From contig CALANC010000302.1 in assembly GCA_937925895.1 (NCBI GenBank), positions 1 to 7,723 of the forward strand: a stretch of 7,723 nt of DNA, given 5' to 3'. Source of the stretch: an uncultured Desulfobacterales bacterium. GTDB lineage: Bacteria > Desulfobacterota > Desulfobacteria > Desulfobacterales > UBA11574. Below the pieces are notes generated by a model. It saw only the letters and a list, made by a program, of their open reading frames with translations. It searched no databases and was not told the DNA's origin. Below are positions 1 through 6,889 of this stretch, one piece after another (positions within the stretch are counted from its first letter, which is position 1; the number at the start of each line of letters is the position of its first letter). The translations under genes and the position numbers were made by a program.

Positions 1-765
1 TCTAAAGATATCAATAACATCATCAACCGTTACAATACCGACCAATTGATTTGATTCGTTCACAACCGGCACCGCAAGGATATCATAACGGGCAACTATT
101 TTTGCGACCTCTTCCTGGTCCATGTCGGTCTGAACTGAAAAAACATCGGTTGTCATGAAGTCTTTTAGAGGTTTTTCAGGTGGTACGACCACAAGTTGCC
201 TCAGAGAGCTTACACCAACCAATTTGCCATATTCATCGACCGCATAGAGATAGAAAGGCATCTCTACGTCTATATGTTCTTTTTGAATCGATGCAATGGC
301 TTCACCAGCGGTCATTTCCTCTGTCAAGGCAATAAAATCAGGCACCATGATGCCGCCTGCACTGTCGTCCCGATATCGAAGCAGGCCTTCAATTTCCTCC
401 GAGCCTTCATCTTTCATTCTTTTCAGAATAGCATCAGATTTCTCTTCGGGCAGCAGGCCTAACAAATCAGCCACGTCGTCGGTAGCCGTGTGTTCAAGGA
501 TTTCGACGATATAATCCAGGTCCAGGCCTTCTACTATAGCAGGGAGGGTTTCTTCATCGAGTTCCCCAAAAAGAGCTCCCTTTTTACTTATGTCATCTAT
601 CATATCAAGAAGCTTATGCTGGTCCGGCAGAGAAAGTGACCGGAAAACTATAGCCAAATCCGCCGCATGTGTTTTGTTCACCATTTTGCGGAGATGGGTC
701 ACAGCATTCCGCCTAAGCAATCTTTTGATGCTGTCGATAAGTATTTTACTGCGTTCACCGTACAT
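1..765 (-). CDS. mgtE: Magnesium channel/transporter MgtE, N-terminal part (runs off the left edge)
   Basis: MgtE is an inner-membrane Mg2+ channel whose cytoplasmic N-domain and CBS pair sense intracellular Mg2+ and gate the pore. The 255 visible codons read without a stop. Residues about 30-132 are the helical MgtE N-domain (AADLAIVFRSL, then DDVADLLGLLPEEKSDAIL). The family junction motif DDSAGGIM is at 133-140. CBS domain 1 spans about 140-195 (YAVDEYGKLVGVSSLRQL) and CBS domain 2 about 200-255 (ILAVPVVNE, then LVGIVTVDDVIDIF at the edge). The C-terminal pore domain of five membrane helices lies outside the window; the family is usually about 450 aa. ATG at 765 is the only usual start codon (ATG, GTG or TTG) between an in-frame TAG at about 808 and the conserved domain, with a weak GGA eight bases upstream. 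It sits 87 nt after the SurA-type gene on the same strand and is probably co-transcribed. Confidence 0.93.
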   Translation of the reverse strand, partial: MYGERSKILIDSIKRLLRRNAVTHLRKMVNKTHAADLAIVFRSLSLPDQHKLLDMIDDISKKGALFGELDEETLPAIVEGLDLDYIVEILEHTATDDVADLLGLLPEEKSDAILKRMKDEGSEEIEGLLRYRDDSAGGIMVPDFIALTEEMTAGEAIASIQKEHIDVEMPFYLYAVDEYGKLVGVSSLRQLVVVPPEKPLKDFMTTDVFSVQTDMDQEEVAKIVARYDILAVPVVNESNQLVGIVTVDDVIDIFR

Positions 766-790
766 CTTATCGTTCCGTGTTCTTTTAAGA

Positions 791-851
791 TCCTTGCCAA
801 TTAACTATCTTGAAGGTTCTCATCAATGTTCAGGCAAGATTCAGGCAAGGA
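791..851. repeat. Intergenic 8-bp inverted repeat enclosing an 11-bp-period tandem repeat
   Basis: The 87-nt gap between the isomerase stop and mgtE contains TCCTTGCC at 791-798 and its exact complement GGCAAGGA at 844-851, so the transcript could close an 8-bp stem over a 45-nt loop. Within it, TTCAGGCAAG is repeated at 829-838 and 840-849 (period 11). There is no T-tract after the stem in the direction of transcription, so this does not look like an intrinsic terminator. A role in mgtE leader structure is possible but unproven. Confidence 0.4.
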
Positions 852-852
852 A

Positions 853-1842
853 TTATCTGATAATCTTTATATGAGCCCGCTTGCGTAACCCCTCTAGCCA
901 GGTCTGAAATCTTTCGTTGACGATCTCGTTATAGAGTATCTTTTCAATTTCCGGCTCCACCTTCTCAAGAGGCTTCGCCTCTGATGTAACAATCTCTTCA
1001 ACAAAAAAAATTTGTAGTCCTAAATCCGTATCCAGTACATTTGTAAAATCACCGGCCTTGAGATCTTTAATTGCCTCTTTGATCTGTTCCGAGAGCTCAT
1101 CCAGTCTGAACAACCCCAGATCCCCCCCATCAGAAGCAAAAGATGATTCAGAGTGAGCCATTGCCAGCGTTTCAAAAGGTTCCCCGGCTATCAATTTTGC
1201 CAGGACGGCATCCATTTTTTTCCTGATCTCGGACTTTTCTTTATCACCGGCAAATGGGGGAATATTCATAATTATATTTCGAAGGTGATATTTCCTCTCA
1301 CCACGATATTTATCAATCTGATTTTCATAGTAGGACTTAACTTCTTCTTTAGTAATAACAATCTTGGATTTTACTTCGAGGTTGATAAGTTTTACCCTGA
1401 GGATCTGCTCCTTCATTTTCTCCCTATACTCCTCCAAGGTGAGCCCATCCTTGGCCAGTGCTTCCCTCAGATCTTCATCTGTTAGATAATTTGCCTTTTT
1501 AAAATGCTCAATGGTAAGATCGATCTCTTTCTCACTGACTTTAATGTTGGCGCGCCTTACCTCCTGATCTCTGATTTTTTCATCAACCAGTTGTTTGAGA
1601 ACGTCCTCGCGAACCGTAAAAAGCATTTTGTCCTTTTTATCCAGCGAATACCCAAGTGCTCCGATCTTATCCGCATACGGTTTGATTGCACGGTTAAGTT
1701 CGTATAACGTCACGATATCATCATTGACTATAGCCACGATGCGATCAACAACTTCTGCACTCTCAACCATGTCGTTAAAAGGAACCGCCAACGCAATAAA
1801 AAGAAAGATATATACCAAGCATTTTTTAAAAAAAGTTACCAT
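853..1842 (-). CDS. surA: SurA-type periplasmic peptidyl-prolyl cis-trans isomerase (one parvulin domain)
   Basis: Predicted periplasmic foldase of 329 aa that binds unfolded outer-membrane proteins and isomerises prolyl bonds. Residues 1-29 form a signal peptide: a KK n-region, hydrophobic core CLVYIFLFIALAVPF, and likely cleavage after VESA. Residues about 30-160 are the SurA N-terminal chaperone region (VVDRIVAIVNDDIVTLYEL, then VLKQLVDEKI). Residues about 182-285 are one parvulin domain (YHLRNIIMNI, then FETLAMAHSESSFASDGGDL and LGLF). Residues 291-329 give the C-terminal chaperone helix and strand ending RKRAHIKIIR. E. coli SurA has two parvulin domains; this has one, as is common outside the gammaproteobacteria. 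The frame is open up to 1911, but that start would overlap the preceding gene and bury the signal peptide behind 23 extra residues, so ATG at 1842 is preferred. The ribosome site is weak (AAGAAA). The preceding gene ends 44 nt upstream. Confidence 0.9.
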   Translation of the reverse strand: MVTFFKKCLVYIFLFIALAVPFNDMVESAEVVDRIVAIVNDDIVTLYELNRAIKPYADKIGALGYSLDKKDKMLFTVREDVLKQLVDEKIRDQEVRRANIKVSEKEIDLTIEHFKKANYLTDEDLREALAKDGLTLEEYREKMKEQILRVKLINLEVKSKIVITKEEVKSYYENQIDKYRGERKYHLRNIIMNIPPFAGDKEKSEIRKKMDAVLAKLIAGEPFETLAMAHSESSFASDGGDLGLFRLDELSEQIKEAIKDLKAGDFTNVLDTDLGLQIFFVEEIVTSEAKPLEKVEPEIEKILYNEIVNERFQTWLEGLRKRAHIKIIR

Positions 1843-1886
1843 TTTTTCTATTTCTTGATGAATTAAAAAAACCTGTATTTGGCTTT

Positions 1887-2579
1887 TCACGAACCTACGA
1901 TCTTTTCCCATTGGATGTTGTTTATTTCTATCGTGTAGTTCTCTTTCATTTTATTTATCCACGTAAAATAAACCTTTTCTACCTTTTTTCTTCGTAATTG
2001 CTTCATAATCGTCGCACTTAACTCTTTTGGCATTTCTTGTTGACCTGATGCTTCACTGTTGTTTTTGTGGTGTTCACGATAATATTTCTTAATTTCAGCA
2101 GGTGTTATTTCGACCTGATCGGCCAGTTCTTCAGCAACCACTCTCTCCATAAGTATTCGGACCTTCAATCCTCTTTCCCAGGAATGATAAGGAACGGCAT
2201 ACTCGAGCAATATCTTCTCAAAAACGTCGTCGGGATAATCCCCCTTTATTTCCGAAACGATCTTTTCGAATTCATTATCGGAAATTTGGATCCCCAGCTC
2301 TTCAGCTCTTTCCAGGAGAATCAGTTCCTCGACCATCTGATTTAAAAGGCGTACCTGTGCATCCCTGACTGCAGCGCGATCCTGCATCGCATTATGGGGG
2401 TATGCACCCTTTGCAATCTCAAAAGCTCTGTTAAAATCGGAAACCGTTACAACTCTGTCTCCCAAGCGAATAAAATATTCATCCTCAAGTCGAGACTCTG
2501 AACCTGAACACCCGGCAAAAACGAAAATAACCGCCAACGCAGAAATATAAAAATAAATTTTATAATTATTTTTTATCAT
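1887..2579 (-). CDS. SurA-N-like lipoprotein without a parvulin domain (putative periplasmic chaperone)
   Basis: A 230-aa protein with a lipoprotein signal: N-terminal KNNYK, hydrophobic ISALAVIFVF, and lipobox FAGC with Cys24 as the acylated residue. Residues about 35-160 match the SurA N-terminal chaperone fold (YFIRLGDRVVTVSDFNRAFE, then VRLLNQMVEELILLERAEEL, and VEITPAEIKKYYREH). Where the next gene's product has a roughly 100-residue parvulin domain, this one has only a polar linker at about 170-188 (HHKNNSEASGQQEM). It then goes straight into the C-terminal helix and strand (KVEKVYFTWINKMKENYTIE). It is therefore probably a membrane-anchored chaperone with no isomerase activity (inference). 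ATG at 2579 gives a normal 24-residue signal peptide. An upstream GTG at 2618 is in frame and would overlap the mfd end by 14 nt, but it would give a 37-residue signal region. Neither start has a clear Shine-Dalgarno sequence. Confidence 0.82.
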   Translation of the reverse strand: MIKNNYKIYFYISALAVIFVFAGCSGSESRLEDEYFIRLGDRVVTVSDFNRAFEIAKGAYPHNAMQDRAAVRDAQVRLLNQMVEELILLERAEELGIQISDNEFEKIVSEIKGDYPDDVFEKILLEYAVPYHSWERGLKVRILMERVVAEELADQVEITPAEIKKYYREHHKNNSEASGQQEMPKELSATIMKQLRRKKVEKVYFTWINKMKENYTIEINNIQWEKIVGS

Positions 2580-2604
2580 TGATAACAATAAATTAAAAAA
2601 TTTT

Positions 2605-5600
2605 TCAGTGGTTAACACGTTGTTTAATTTCTTTCAAGATGTTTTTAATTTGGGCAATATTACCGCTGGTTTTGCTTTGTGTCAGTTTTGCCTTAAGCAC
2701 ATGGTCTGGAGTGAACCTATATTGTCCGGTACCCGAATGAATCAAATCAATGATACCACCCGGGTTTTTTTGATGTGTTTCAGAGAAAGATAGGGAGAGT
2801 TGTTGTTGGACAAGATCCAGCCGTTTGACACCGGCTTTAATGGCCAATACTCGGAGTTTAATTTTTTTAAAAAGGTTTTCGGCTTCGACCGGAATGGCAC
2901 CATAGCGATCAATTATTTCTTCTTTTAAATCCTTTACATCACCGATGTCCGTCATCCTTGCCAAACGACGGTATGCTGAAAGACGCTGATCAATATCCGG
3001 TATGTATGATTCGGGAATGAAAGCCGACATGGTTATGTTTATTTCAGGTTCGAGATTTTCAGGAACAGGTTCTCCTTTTAACTCAGATATTGAATCTTCC
3101 ATCAGCTTTAGAAACATGTCATAACCGACTGCAGCAATATGCCCGGATTGAGAAGCACCTAGGATTGTCCCTCCTCCTCTAATTTTCAAATCACTCATAG
3201 CGATTTGAAAACCTGAACCGAGATCACTGTGCTCCATTAATGTCTTCAAACGTTTTTGAGCATTTTTCCCCAATGAACTTTCCTTGGGAATAAGGAGATA
3301 AGCATAAGCTTGTTCATCCAGCCGTCCCACGCGACCCCGTAATTGGTAAATCTGAGTCAGGCCGAATCTGTCCGCCCGATTGATTAATATGGTGTTGGCT
3401 GAGGGGATATCAAGTCCCGATTCAATGATGGTCGTACACACCAGCATGTCTATCTCTCTATTGAGAAATCGAAACATCACGTACTCCAGGGTATCTTCAT
3501 CCAAACGGCCGTGGGCGACATCAAGCTTTACCCCGGGGACGAGTTGCTGCAAATGTTTTGCCATTGCCCCTATGGAATGAATATTATTGTGAACAAAAAA
3601 GACCTGCCCTCCCCTGTTTAACTCATTTTGTATCGCTTCCGAGATAATGCCGTCATCAAATTCAGAAATGTAGGTGATAATAGATTTCCTATGTTCCGGT
3701 GGAGTTGAAATTATACTGATATCTCGTATTCCCATCATGGACATATGAAGCGTTCGTGGAATCGGGGTGGCCGTTAGGGCCAGCACATCCACTGTTCTTC
3801 GAATTTTTTTCAACTTCTCCTTATGTACAACACCAAAACGCTGTTCTTCATCCAGCACGACAAGCCCCAGATCTTTAAACACAACGTCTTTCTGGAGCAG
3901 GCGGTGCGTACCGATAACAACATCTATTTTTCCTGATTTTAGGTCACCAAGAATTGAACGTTGTTCCTGAAAAGAACGAAACCTGCTCAAGCAGGCAACA
4001 TTGATCGGATAACGATCAAAACGCTCAGCAAACGTCGAAAAATGCTGTTCCGCCAATACCGTTGTCGGAACCAATACGGCAACTTGTTTGGCATCGTTTA
4101 CGGCCAAAAACGAGGCGCGGAGGGCGACTTCCGTTTTGCCATATCCCACGTCACCACAGACCAATCTGTCCATGGGAATTTGTGTTTTCATGTCTTTTAG
4201 GACATCCTCGATGGCCCGTATCTGGTCTGTTGTCTCTTCATATGGAAAGCCGGTTTCAAAATCTGCAAAACCAACGTCGACGTCTCCATAAGCATGTCCC
4301 CTGCTCACCTTACGCACGGCATAGAGTTTAAGAAGTTCTCCGGCGATTTTCTCCGCCGATTTTTTTACCCTTGCTTTCACTCGTTTCCACGACGTACCAC
4401 CCATTTTGTCAAGCACCGGCTCGACATTATCCACCCCCATATATTTTTGGACCATATTCATGCGGTCTATGGGAAGATAGAGCTTGTCATTATTTTTATA
4501 AATAACCAAAATAAAATCATTGCTCGATCCGTTCAGCTTTAGTTTTACTAAACCTTCATACTGTCCGATTCCGTGTTCCACGTGAACGACCAGGTCTCCT
4601 TTTTTCAAATCTTCAACTGAAAGAAATTCGGTCCTGGCCTGTTGTTCCGGTTTCATCCTGTGACGGTATTTCGTTCCGAATATTTCTTCCTCCGTAATAA
4701 TGGCCAAAAATTCAGCCGGCCAGACAAACCCGGAGGAAATTCGACCAAGGCATATATATGCCTTTCCTCTGTTCTGTTTTGCATCAGGCAAACTCTCAAT
4801 TACCTCTAGTTGGATACCATATGGTATCAAAAGGGACCTCAGCCTGTCTGCCTGTGTTGGGGTGCTGCAAACAAGCAGTGTGAGAAACCCTGATTTCCTT
4901 TGCTCATTGATCCATGTCACAACAGGCCTAAACAAACCTTTATCCCTACGACGCTTGAGTCCCATACCAACGATGGCGTTGTCCTTAACGGTAAAGTTAA
5001 ATTCCCCGGATACCGCCTCACCGTTCAAGATGCCTTTGGAAATCGAGATCCTATTAACCGTCAGATTACTTTTTTGTTTCAAAATTTCTTTTACTTCAGG
5101 CCATTTTAGATAAAGATCATCCGGTTCGACACAGAGTCTGGCCTCATTACATGCAGCCTCAAAACTTGTTGATGCTTGCTGTATCAATTGCTCAACGGCT
5201 TTTTCAGTTTCGATCGGCTCGGTGATAATAAAAACCGAATCCTCAGGGGTGTAATCAAAAAAAGTTGAAAGAAAAGGATAAATTAGAGGGATGAGGCTTT
5301 CGAGGCCCGGAAACGCGCTCTCTTGCTTGATGCGATCAATCAAACTCCTGACCTTTGTTACAGGTACATTAAGCTTCGAGGCCTGTTCGCGTATCCTGCC
5401 TAAAATACGATCTAATCGTTCTTTTTTTACTATTGCTTCTCGAGCCGGTAAGATGACGGCTTCCTCGGCTCTTCTCAGCGTTCTCTGGTTTGCAGCGGAA
5501 AAAAACCTTAAGGATTCTACCATGTCTCCGAAAAATTCAATTCTCAGCGGGTCTGGATAGAGAGGGCAAAAAACATCTAGAATTCCTCCCCTAATACAAA

Positions 5601-6117
5601 AATCACCTGGTTCTTCAGCAATAGCGGACCGCACATAACCGCCGGATACCAGTTTTTCGGCCAACTGGTCCCTATCGATTTCCTCACCAACCATCATCAG
5701 TTCTGCATAATTGCAGAGTTCCTGTTTTGGTATGACTTTTTGCAGCAACGCCAGCGCGGTCGTAACAACGATAGGCCTTTCCTCATCAACTACAAGCCTG
5801 AATAAAGAACCAATCCGCCTGGCCGCCGTTGTACTGTGGTAAGCAAGATATTTGTAAGGTAAAATATTGTATGATGGAAAATATATAACGGGTGGTGCGG
5901 GCTTTTTTAAAAAAAACCGCAGATCTTCTAAACACGCTTCTGCTTCTTTTGCCGAAGGAACGATAACGACAACAGGTGCTTTTCTCGTCATATATAACTT
6001 TGACACCAGATAAGCCTTCTCGGATCCTGAAAGTCCCGTACAGGCAAAGTTGCCGGCATCCTCGGCTATCGCGTCGATTAATCGTTCGAGCGATGTTTTT
6101 TCTTGATTTTGATTCAT
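2605..6117 (-). CDS. mfd: Transcription-repair coupling factor Mfd
   Basis: Mfd recognises RNA polymerase stalled at DNA lesions, pushes it forward or off using ATP-driven DNA translocation, and recruits UvrA to start nucleotide excision repair. The 1170-aa length is normal for the family (E. coli 1148). Residues about 10-330 are the UvrB-homology module with the UvrA-binding region (EEPGDFCIRGGILDVF at 168-183). Residues about 503-600 are the CarD-like RNA-polymerase-interacting domain (KKGDLVVHVEHGIGQYEG). Residues about 615-960 are the RecG-like translocase: Walker A GDVGYGKT 655-662, Walker B DEEQ 756-759, TATPIPRT 782-789, IIESGLDIP 897-905, QLRGRVGR 925-932. Residues about 1020-1120 are the C-terminal TRCF domain that masks the UvrA site. 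The gene is intact. ATG 6117 has no Shine-Dalgarno sequence (a pyrimidine run precedes it). It is the first gene of the minus-strand cluster; the lipoprotein gene starts 25 nt after its stop. Confidence 0.98.
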   Translation of the reverse strand: MNQNQEKTSLERLIDAIAEDAGNFACTGLSGSEKAYLVSKLYMTRKAPVVVIVPSAKEAEACLEDLRFFLKKPAPPVIYFPSYNILPYKYLAYHSTTAARRIGSLFRLVVDEERPIVVTTALALLQKVIPKQELCNYAELMMVGEEIDRDQLAEKLVSGGYVRSAIAEEPGDFCIRGGILDVFCPLYPDPLRIEFFGDMVESLRFFSAANQRTLRRAEEAVILPAREAIVKKERLDRILGRIREQASKLNVPVTKVRSLIDRIKQESAFPGLESLIPLIYPFLSTFFDYTPEDSVFIITEPIETEKAVEQLIQQASTSFEAACNEARLCVEPDDLYLKWPEVKEILKQKSNLTVNRISISKGILNGEAVSGEFNFTVKDNAIVGMGLKRRRDKGLFRPVVTWINEQRKSGFLTLLVCSTPTQADRLRSLLIPYGIQLEVIESLPDAKQNRGKAYICLGRISSGFVWPAEFLAIITEEEIFGTKYRHRMKPEQQARTEFLSVEDLKKGDLVVHVEHGIGQYEGLVKLKLNGSSNDFILVIYKNNDKLYLPIDRMNMVQKYMGVDNVEPVLDKMGGTSWKRVKARVKKSAEKIAGELLKLYAVRKVSRGHAYGDVDVGFADFETGFPYEETTDQIRAIEDVLKDMKTQIPMDRLVCGDVGYGKTEVALRASFLAVNDAKQVAVLVPTTVLAEQHFSTFAERFDRYPINVACLSRFRSFQEQRSILGDLKSGKIDVVIGTHRLLQKDVVFKDLGLVVLDEEQRFGVVHKEKLKKIRRTVDVLALTATPIPRTLHMSMMGIRDISIISTPPEHRKSIITYISEFDDGIISEAIQNELNRGGQVFFVHNNIHSIGAMAKHLQQLVPGVKLDVAHGRLDEDTLEYVMFRFLNREIDMLVCTTIIESGLDIPSANTILINRADRFGLTQIYQLRGRVGRLDEQAYAYLLIPKESSLGKNAQKRLKTLMEHSDLGSGFQIAMSDLKIRGGGTILGASQSGHIAAVGYDMFLKLMEDSISELKGEPVPENLEPEINITMSAFIPESYIPDIDQRLSAYRRLARMTDIGDVKDLKEEIIDRYGAIPVEAENLFKKIKLRVLAIKAGVKRLDLVQQQLSLSFSETHQKNPGGIIDLIHSGTGQYRFTPDHVLKAKLTQSKTSGNIAQIKNILKEIKQRVNH

Positions 6118-6142
6118 AAAAAAAGTAGGTGTTTTTTGTTTT

Positions 6143-6218
6143 GCCGGCGTAGCTCATTCGGTAGAGCAGCTGATTCGTAATCAGCAGGTAGGCGGTTCGA
6201 GTCCGCCCGTCGGCTCCA
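6143..6218 (+). tRNA. tRNA-Thr, anticodon CGU, CCA encoded
   Basis: A full cloverleaf of 76 nt. The acceptor stem GCCGGCG pairs with CGTCGGC (one G-U pair). The D stem is GCTC/GAGC with GG in its loop. The anticodon stem GCTGA/TCAGC carries loop TTCGTAA, with anticodon CGT at 6176-6178, which reads the Thr codon ACG. The variable loop is AGGTA, and the T stem GGCGG/CCGCC has loop TTCGAGT. The discriminator T is followed by encoded CCA at 6216-6218. The 5' end is only 25 nt from the divergent mfd start codon, so its own promoter must lie in or at the start of mfd. I see only a weak candidate there (CATAAA at 6115-6120). Confidence 0.98.
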
Positions 6219-6221
6219 CAA

Positions 6222-6238
6222 TAAAATCAACGATTTTA
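6222..6238. repeat. Short AT-rich hairpin after the tRNA gene
   Basis: TAAAATC and GATTTTA form a perfect 7-bp stem around a 3-nt loop, four bases past the tRNA CCA end. No T-tract follows immediately on either strand (a T6 run comes later, at 6260-6265), so it is at best a weak terminator or processing signal for the tRNA transcript. It also falls within the predicted first 25 nt of the mfd leader, where it could form a 5' hairpin. Confidence 0.35.
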
Positions 6239-6250
6239 AGGGTTTCGGCC

Positions 6251-6278
6251 ATTATAATCTTTTTTAAAATATTGTCAA
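6251..6278 (-). promoter_or_regulatory. Consensus sigma70-type promoter reading toward mfd
   Basis: On the minus strand the sequence has TTGACA (6273-6278), a 16-bp AT-rich spacer, and TATAAT (6251-6256). Both hexamers match the consensus exactly. The start point should fall near 6244, giving a leader of about 125 nt before the mfd ATG at 6117, in the same direction as the whole mfd-lipoprotein-isomerase-mgtE cluster. This leader would contain the complement of the entire tRNA-Thr gene. No other candidate promoter for mfd is visible in the 25 nt between tRNA and ATG. The hexamers are direct observation; the assignment to mfd is inference from position and direction. Confidence 0.75.
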
Positions 6279-6283
6279 CAACT

Positions 6284-6330
6284 CCGCATAAGGCCGCATA
6301 AAGCGCATATTTTGCACCCAAAATGCACCC
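6284..6330. repeat. Helically phased short direct repeats beside the promoter and tRNA
   Basis: Immediately upstream of the minus-strand -35 box, CCGCATAA occurs at 6284-6291 and 6294-6301, with a related GCGCATAT at 6303-6310 (spacing 10 and 9 bp). TGCACCC follows at 6313-6319 and 6324-6330 (spacing 11 bp). Spacing near one helical turn puts copies on one DNA face, as for binding sites of an activator, or of a tyrosine integrase that once used the tRNA gene. No protein is identified, and no integrase gene is present here. Confidence 0.5.
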
Positions 6331-6361
6331 AGTTTTTCCGAGGAACAAAGCAATAAGTCTT

Positions 6362-6404
6362 TCAACCTCTACCCGTTTTCAGGCCTACCATCGAAATCCT
6401 CCTT
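6362..6404 (-). other. Strong ribosome binding site with ATG and a nine-codon frame
   Basis: The minus strand carries AAGGAGG (6398-6404), six bases, then ATG (6389-6391). This is the best Shine-Dalgarno and start pair in the window, better than that of any real gene here. The frame reads MVGLKTGRG and stops at 6362-6364. The site overlaps the TAA that ends the collagen-like remnant (6403-6405), the layout of translationally coupled genes. It is probably the start of a lost downstream gene, or a very short leader peptide. I cannot assign a function. Confidence 0.4.
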
Positions 6405-6675
6405 ATTTCTCATATCGTTTGGTATTTTTCAACCTTGGATATCCTGAGAAACCCTTTCGTCCACTTGAACCCTAACCACCTTCAGAATCTGCCCATCCGA
6501 CCCAGAACCTACAGAACCATAGTCACACCCTACCACCTGGGCCACCCCTGGACACCATGGATACCCTGATCTTCCCTGCCACCCTTAAGACCCTCTGAAT
6601 ACCCTGAAGGTTTTGAGGTCGACCTTTAACAACGACCTGGGCCTCCGAGGGGGGGTATAAGGTACCGGCAAGGTT
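6403..6675 (-). pseudogene. Decayed collagen-like (Gly-X-Y) gene fragment, downstream copy
   Basis: The minus strand reads Gly-X-Y triplets in pieces that change frame. Positions 6545-6592 read GLKGGREDQGIHGVQG (one Gly changed to Glu). Positions 6403-6471 read GSSGRKGFSGYP, then RLKNTKRYEK and TAA. A TAG lies just before that last piece, and GSVGSG precedes it in a different register. At the upstream end, LAGTLYP and then KGRPQNLQG (about 6613-6672) parallel AGTSYPL and GRPGYKGQ of the second remnant. Several indels and stops mean no intact product can be made. Collagen-like tracts in bacteria are usually surface or secreted proteins; the role of this one is unknown. The periodicity is visible in the sequence; calling it a pseudogene is inference. 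Confidence 0.5.
6628..6673. repeat. Diverged direct repeat, copy 1 (partner at 7468-7513)
   Basis: Plus-strand core GAGGGGGGGTATAAGGTACC followed by GGCAAGG. The partner copy reads AGAGGGGGTATGAGGTGCC followed by GGCAAAG. Similarity extends about 20 bases leftward (AACAACGACCTGGGC here). Each copy lies on the right-hand side of one Gly-X-Y tract, that is, upstream of it on the minus strand. This supports an ancient tandem duplication of the whole unit. Confidence 0.6.
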
Positions 6676-6689
6676 GGCCCTGGAGATTA

Positions 6690-6870
6690 ACAGAGTTATT
6701 TATACCCTATTTTTGTCCGCATTTCTTCCGATTTTTGCTTAAAGTTTAACATTATTTAATGATTATTAAATATTTGTTTTAACATTTATTTATTAAATCA
6801 TAATATCGCATAAAAGTGTTTAATATAAGCGTTTGAATGCAACGTGGCGAGAAGAATATTATGGTAACCA
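6690..6870. other. AT-rich island between the two collagen-like remnants
   Basis: A marked drop in G+C compared with the GC-rich, repetitive DNA on both sides. It holds a perfect AT-only hairpin at 6753-6772 (8-bp arms, loop GATT) and the near-palindrome TATGGTAACCATA at 6860-6872. On the minus strand, a frame running out of the upstream Gly-X-Y tract (GGGGGSQGSRVLKALPLF) continues to a TGA at 6798-6800. The island may therefore hold the tail of the upstream remnant and the old promoter region of the downstream one. I see no gene in it. Confidence 0.45.
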
Positions 6871-6889
6871 TAGAGCAAAGGTGAAAAAC

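Noticed and set aside
766..852. M-box riboswitch upstream of mgtE
   Set aside because: The 87-nt gap is too short for the full M-box fold and I see none of its conserved core. Only a simple inverted repeat is present.
2580..2618. GTG start at 2618 for the lipoprotein gene
   Set aside because: It would put 13 residues (LTTEKFFNLLLS after the start) before a complete lipoprotein signal peptide; ATG at 2579 gives a normal-length signal.
4700..5113. 137-codon open frame on the plus strand
   Set aside because: It lies wholly inside mfd on the opposite strand, has no family resemblance and no ribosome site. Mfd domains in this span are clear.
5786..6157. 123-codon minus-strand frame starting inside the tRNA
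   Set aside because: It is an alternative frame of the mfd 5' end, with low-complexity Arg/Ser-rich composition. The mfd frame carries the recognisable UvrB-like module.
6219..6480. Integrative element with att duplication of the tRNA 3' end
   Set aside because: The tRNA 3' sequence is not repeated elsewhere in the window and no integrase or recombinase is visible. Kept only as a hypothesis for the phased repeats.
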